From DASQVO01 sp035640715 (GTDB lineage: Bacteria > Actinomycetota > Actinomycetes > Streptosporangiales > Streptosporangiaceae): 8,820 nucleotides of DNA. The DNA lies in NCBI GenBank assembly GCA_035640715.1, contig DASQVO010000454.1, positions 1 to 8,820 of the forward strand, written 5' to 3'. The position numbers were made by a program, and so were the translations under genes. The notes beneath the pieces are model-generated. The model saw only the letters and a list, made by a program, of their open reading frames with translations, had not been told where the DNA came from and did not search any database. Below, piece by piece: positions 6,986-8,820 of this stretch (within the stretch, counting starts at the first letter, position 1; each line of letters starts with the position of its first letter).

Positions 6986-8001
6986 CGGACACGCACAGCT
7001 TCTACGGCCCGCTGGCGGATCCTGCCGCGGACGCCGGCCACCGGGAGCATCCGCCCCGGGTCGGGTTCTTCACCGACACCTCGGTCTGCATCGGCTGCAA
7101 AGCCTGCGAGGTGGCCTGCAAGGAATGGAACAGCGTGCCCGAGGACGGCCTCAACCTGCTCGGCATGTCGTTCGACAACACCGGCATGCTCGGCTCGGAC
7201 TCCTGGCGGCACGTCGCCTTCATCGAACAGCAACGCCCGCTGGGTCAGCAGGACGCAGGTCTCGAAGGCCTGCCCACCGGGCCCTCCGGCAGCGACGCCG
7301 CGGCCGGAGTGGTGGCCGACGCCCTCCGTCATGCCGAACGAGGCGGCGGTGAGCTCGGCACCGCCCCCGTCGACCTCGGTTTCCCCTCCTTCCAGTTGCC
7401 CGGTGCGGCCACGGGGGCGGAGGGCCGCACGGAGTTCCGCTGGCTGATGTCCTCCGACGTGTGCAAGCACTGCACGCACGCCGGCTGCCTGGACGTCTGC
7501 CCGACCGGGGCGCTGTTCCGCACCGAGTTCGGCACGGTGGTGGTGCAGGAGGACATCTGCAACGGCTGCGGCTACTGCGTGTCCGGCTGCCCCTACGGGG
7601 TGATCGACCGGCGGCCCGGCGACGGGCGGGCCTGGAAGTGCACGCTGTGCTACGACCGGCTGCGCGGCGGCCTCGAACCAGCCTGCGCCAAGGCCTGCCC
7701 GACGGACTCCATCCAGTTCGGCCCCCTGGACGAGCTACGGGAACGGGCCGGGCAGCGGCTGGCGCAACTGCACGAGGACGGGGTGCCCGAGGCCAGGCTC
7801 TACGGCGCCGACCCTAACGACGGGGTGGGCGGCGACGGGGCGTTCTTCCTGCTGCTCGATGAGCCCGAGGTGTACGGGCTGCCACCGGATCCGGTCGTGC
7901 CCACCCGTGACCTGCCGGAGATGTGGAAGTACGCGGGTGCGGCCGCCTCTGCGCTGCTGGCCGCCGCGGTGTCGGTATTCCTGGGCCGGGGTGCCCGGTG
8001 A
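6982..8001 (+). CDS. fdhB: Formate dehydrogenase beta subunit, four-cluster [4Fe-4S] ferredoxin-like protein
   Basis: This electron-transfer subunit of 339 residues links the alpha active site to the membrane subunit. Sixteen cysteines form four cluster motifs: 36/39/42/46 (CIGCKACEVAC), 161/164/169/173 (CKHCTHAGCLDVC), 193/196/199/203 (CNGCGYCVSGC) and 220/223/235/239 (CTLC … CAKAC). This is the FdnH/HybA-type dicluster-pair pattern. Residues about 83-150, between the first and second motifs, are a Gly/Ala-rich linker with no recognised motif. A single hydrophobic segment near the C-terminus (about 316-334, AGAAASALLAAAVSVF) is a likely membrane anchor, as in FdnH. The start is the ATG overlapping the fdhA stop, preceded by GGAGGG (6970-6975). 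The long open frame upstream of this ATG is antiphase shadow. The stop overlaps the next gene's GTG. Confidence 0.92.
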   Translation: MTDTHSFYGPLADPAADAGHREHPPRVGFFTDTSVCIGCKACEVACKEWNSVPEDGLNLLGMSFDNTGMLGSDSWRHVAFIEQQRPLGQQDAGLEGLPTGPSGSDAAAGVVADALRHAERGGGELGTAPVDLGFPSFQLPGAATGAEGRTEFRWLMSSDVCKHCTHAGCLDVCPTGALFRTEFGTVVVQEDICNGCGYCVSGCPYGVIDRRPGDGRAWKCTLCYDRLRGGLEPACAKACPTDSIQFGPLDELRERAGQRLAQLHEDGVPEARLYGADPNDGVGGDGAFFLLLDEPEVYGLPPDPVVPTRDLPEMWKYAGAAASALLAAAVSVFLGRGAR

Positions 8002-8820
8002 CGGACGGCGACGGCTCGCTCCGGGAGCCACGCAGCGACACCGGCGCAGCCGACGCCAGGGCCAGGACCTTCGGCTGGGGACGGCACCGTGGGGCTGGCA
8101 GGCGAGGCCGTGGCCCGCGGGACGACGGTAGCCGCGAGCCGGTCACGGTGCCCCGCGCCGAATTCCGCTCCTACTACGGCCGGCCCGTGCTGAAGCCGCC
8201 GGTGTGGGAGTGGAAGATCCCGGCGTACCTGTTCACCGGGGGCCTGACCGCCGGCTCGGCGCTGCTCGCGGCCGGCGCTGACCTGACCGGGCGCCCTGCG
8301 CTTCGCCGGGCGGCCCGCCTGGGCGGCTTCGGCGCCCTGCTGGCCAGCATGTATCTGCTGGTCGCGGACCTGGGCCGGCCCGAGCGGTTCCACCACATGC
8401 TGCGGGTCGCCAAGCCGAGCTCGCCGATGAGCGTCGGGACCTGGATCCTCGTGGCCTACGGGCCCGGTAGCAGCCTGGCGGCCATGGCCGAACTGCTGCC
8501 GCCTTCGCTGCGCGCGACGCTGCCGGGCCGGCTGCTGCGCGCCGCCGCGCGCCCGGCCGGGTTGTCCGCGGCTGTCTTCGCCCCGGGCGTAGCCTCCTAC
8601 ACGGCGGTCCTGCTCGCCCAGACGGCCGCGCCGGCCTGGCACGAGGTCCGCCGGGAACTGCCGTTCGTGTTCACCGGGTCCGCGGCGGCCAGCGGCGGCG
8701 GCCTCGGCATGCTCCTCGCGCCGGTCACCGAAGCGGGCCCGGCTCGCCGGTTCGGCGCGGCCGGCGCAGTGGCCGAACTCCTCGCCTCCCGGCTGATCGA
8801 GCGGCGGCCCGGCCTGGTCA
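7998..8820 (+). CDS. nrfD: NrfD/PsrC-family membrane subunit of formate dehydrogenase (3' end outside window)
   Basis: The open frame runs from a GTG overlapping the beta stop (GTGA) to the window edge, giving 274 codons and no stop. Residues 1-50 are polar and Arg/Gly-rich, with no signal peptide. Then comes the family-like entry FRSYYGRPVLKPPVWEWKIP, followed by hydrophobic segments at about 74-94, 107-125, 146-167, 190-212 and 222-242. This fits the multi-helix NrfD quinone-interacting subunit, which replaces the cytochrome b (FdnI) of E. coli in many actinobacterial formate dehydrogenases. LVADLGRPERFHHMLRVAKPSSPMSVGTW fits the loop and helix after the second segment in this family. The role is to pass electrons from the beta clusters to menaquinone. 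There is no clear Shine-Dalgarno, so expression probably depends on translational coupling. Confidence 0.85.
   Translation, partial: MTDGDGSLREPRSDTGAADARARTFGWGRHRGAGRRGRGPRDDGSREPVTVPRAEFRSYYGRPVLKPPVWEWKIPAYLFTGGLTAGSALLAAGADLTGRPALRRAARLGGFGALLASMYLLVADLGRPERFHHMLRVAKPSSPMSVGTWILVAYGPGSSLAAMAELLPPSLRATLPGRLLRAAARPAGLSAAVFAPGVASYTAVLLAQTAAPAWHEVRRELPFVFTGSAAASGGGLGMLLAPVTEAGPARRFGAAGAVAELLASRLIERRPGLV

Noticed and set aside
1..8820. CRISPR array, tRNA or rRNA genes
   Set aside because: No regularly spaced repeats and no tRNA-like cloverleaf, including tRNA-Sec, were seen on reading through.

Overview
The window is high-GC DNA with strongly G/C-ending codons, GTG/TTG starts, ATGA/GTGA gene overlaps and protein families typical of Actinobacteria (Streptomyces/Actinomadura/Mycobacterium-like). 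No genus can be named from the sequence alone. It has three parts.

Left part (1-1485): about 310 bases with no confident gene. Then comes a 95-residue plus-strand protein (315-602) that looks like a free-standing helix-hairpin-helix module of the RNA polymerase alpha C-terminal type. On the minus strand is a 3-hydroxyisobutyrate-dehydrogenase-family gene (680-1485) that has lost its N-terminal NAD(P)-binding start exactly where the neighbouring insertion sequence begins.

Middle part (about 1487-3540): a decayed IS607-family element read on the minus strand. tnpA (serine recombinase) keeps its N-terminal helix-turn-helix and C-terminal part, but an in-frame deletion removes the catalytic-serine region. 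tnpB overlaps it by ATGA, carries one frameshift near 2705, and still encodes all three RuvC acidic residues. The tnpB 3' end holds stacked hairpins, including a GAAA tetraloop, as expected for an omega-RNA (reRNA) scaffold whose guide would be read from the disrupted dehydrogenase gene. Matching inverted motifs (GTRTGTTCTA) mark the two ends.

Right part (3683-8820): a plus-strand operon for a membrane-associated formate dehydrogenase. The alpha subunit (3683-6985, 1100 residues) is a selenoprotein. An in-frame TGA at 4244-4246 lies in the conserved NQAR-I-U-H-S context and is followed, 11 bases later, by a hairpin with the GGTCT apical loop known from the E. coli fdhF SECIS. Next are a four-cluster [4Fe-4S] ferredoxin-like beta subunit with a C-terminal membrane helix (6982-8001) and an NrfD-type membrane subunit (7998 to beyond the window). 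Starts and stops overlap, so translation is probably coupled. The proposed electron path is formate to Mo/W-bis-MGD-Sec site, to the alpha cluster, to the beta clusters, to NrfD and quinone. The alpha subunit has no visible Tat signal, so the active site is inferred to face the cytoplasm. The selenocysteine machinery (selA, selB, selC, selD) is not in this window and must be elsewhere.

The most notable points are the SECIS-supported selenocysteine codon, the structured TnpB guide-RNA region facing a disrupted gene, and the evidence that IS insertion came with loss of flanking DNA. No clearly undescribed system was recognised.
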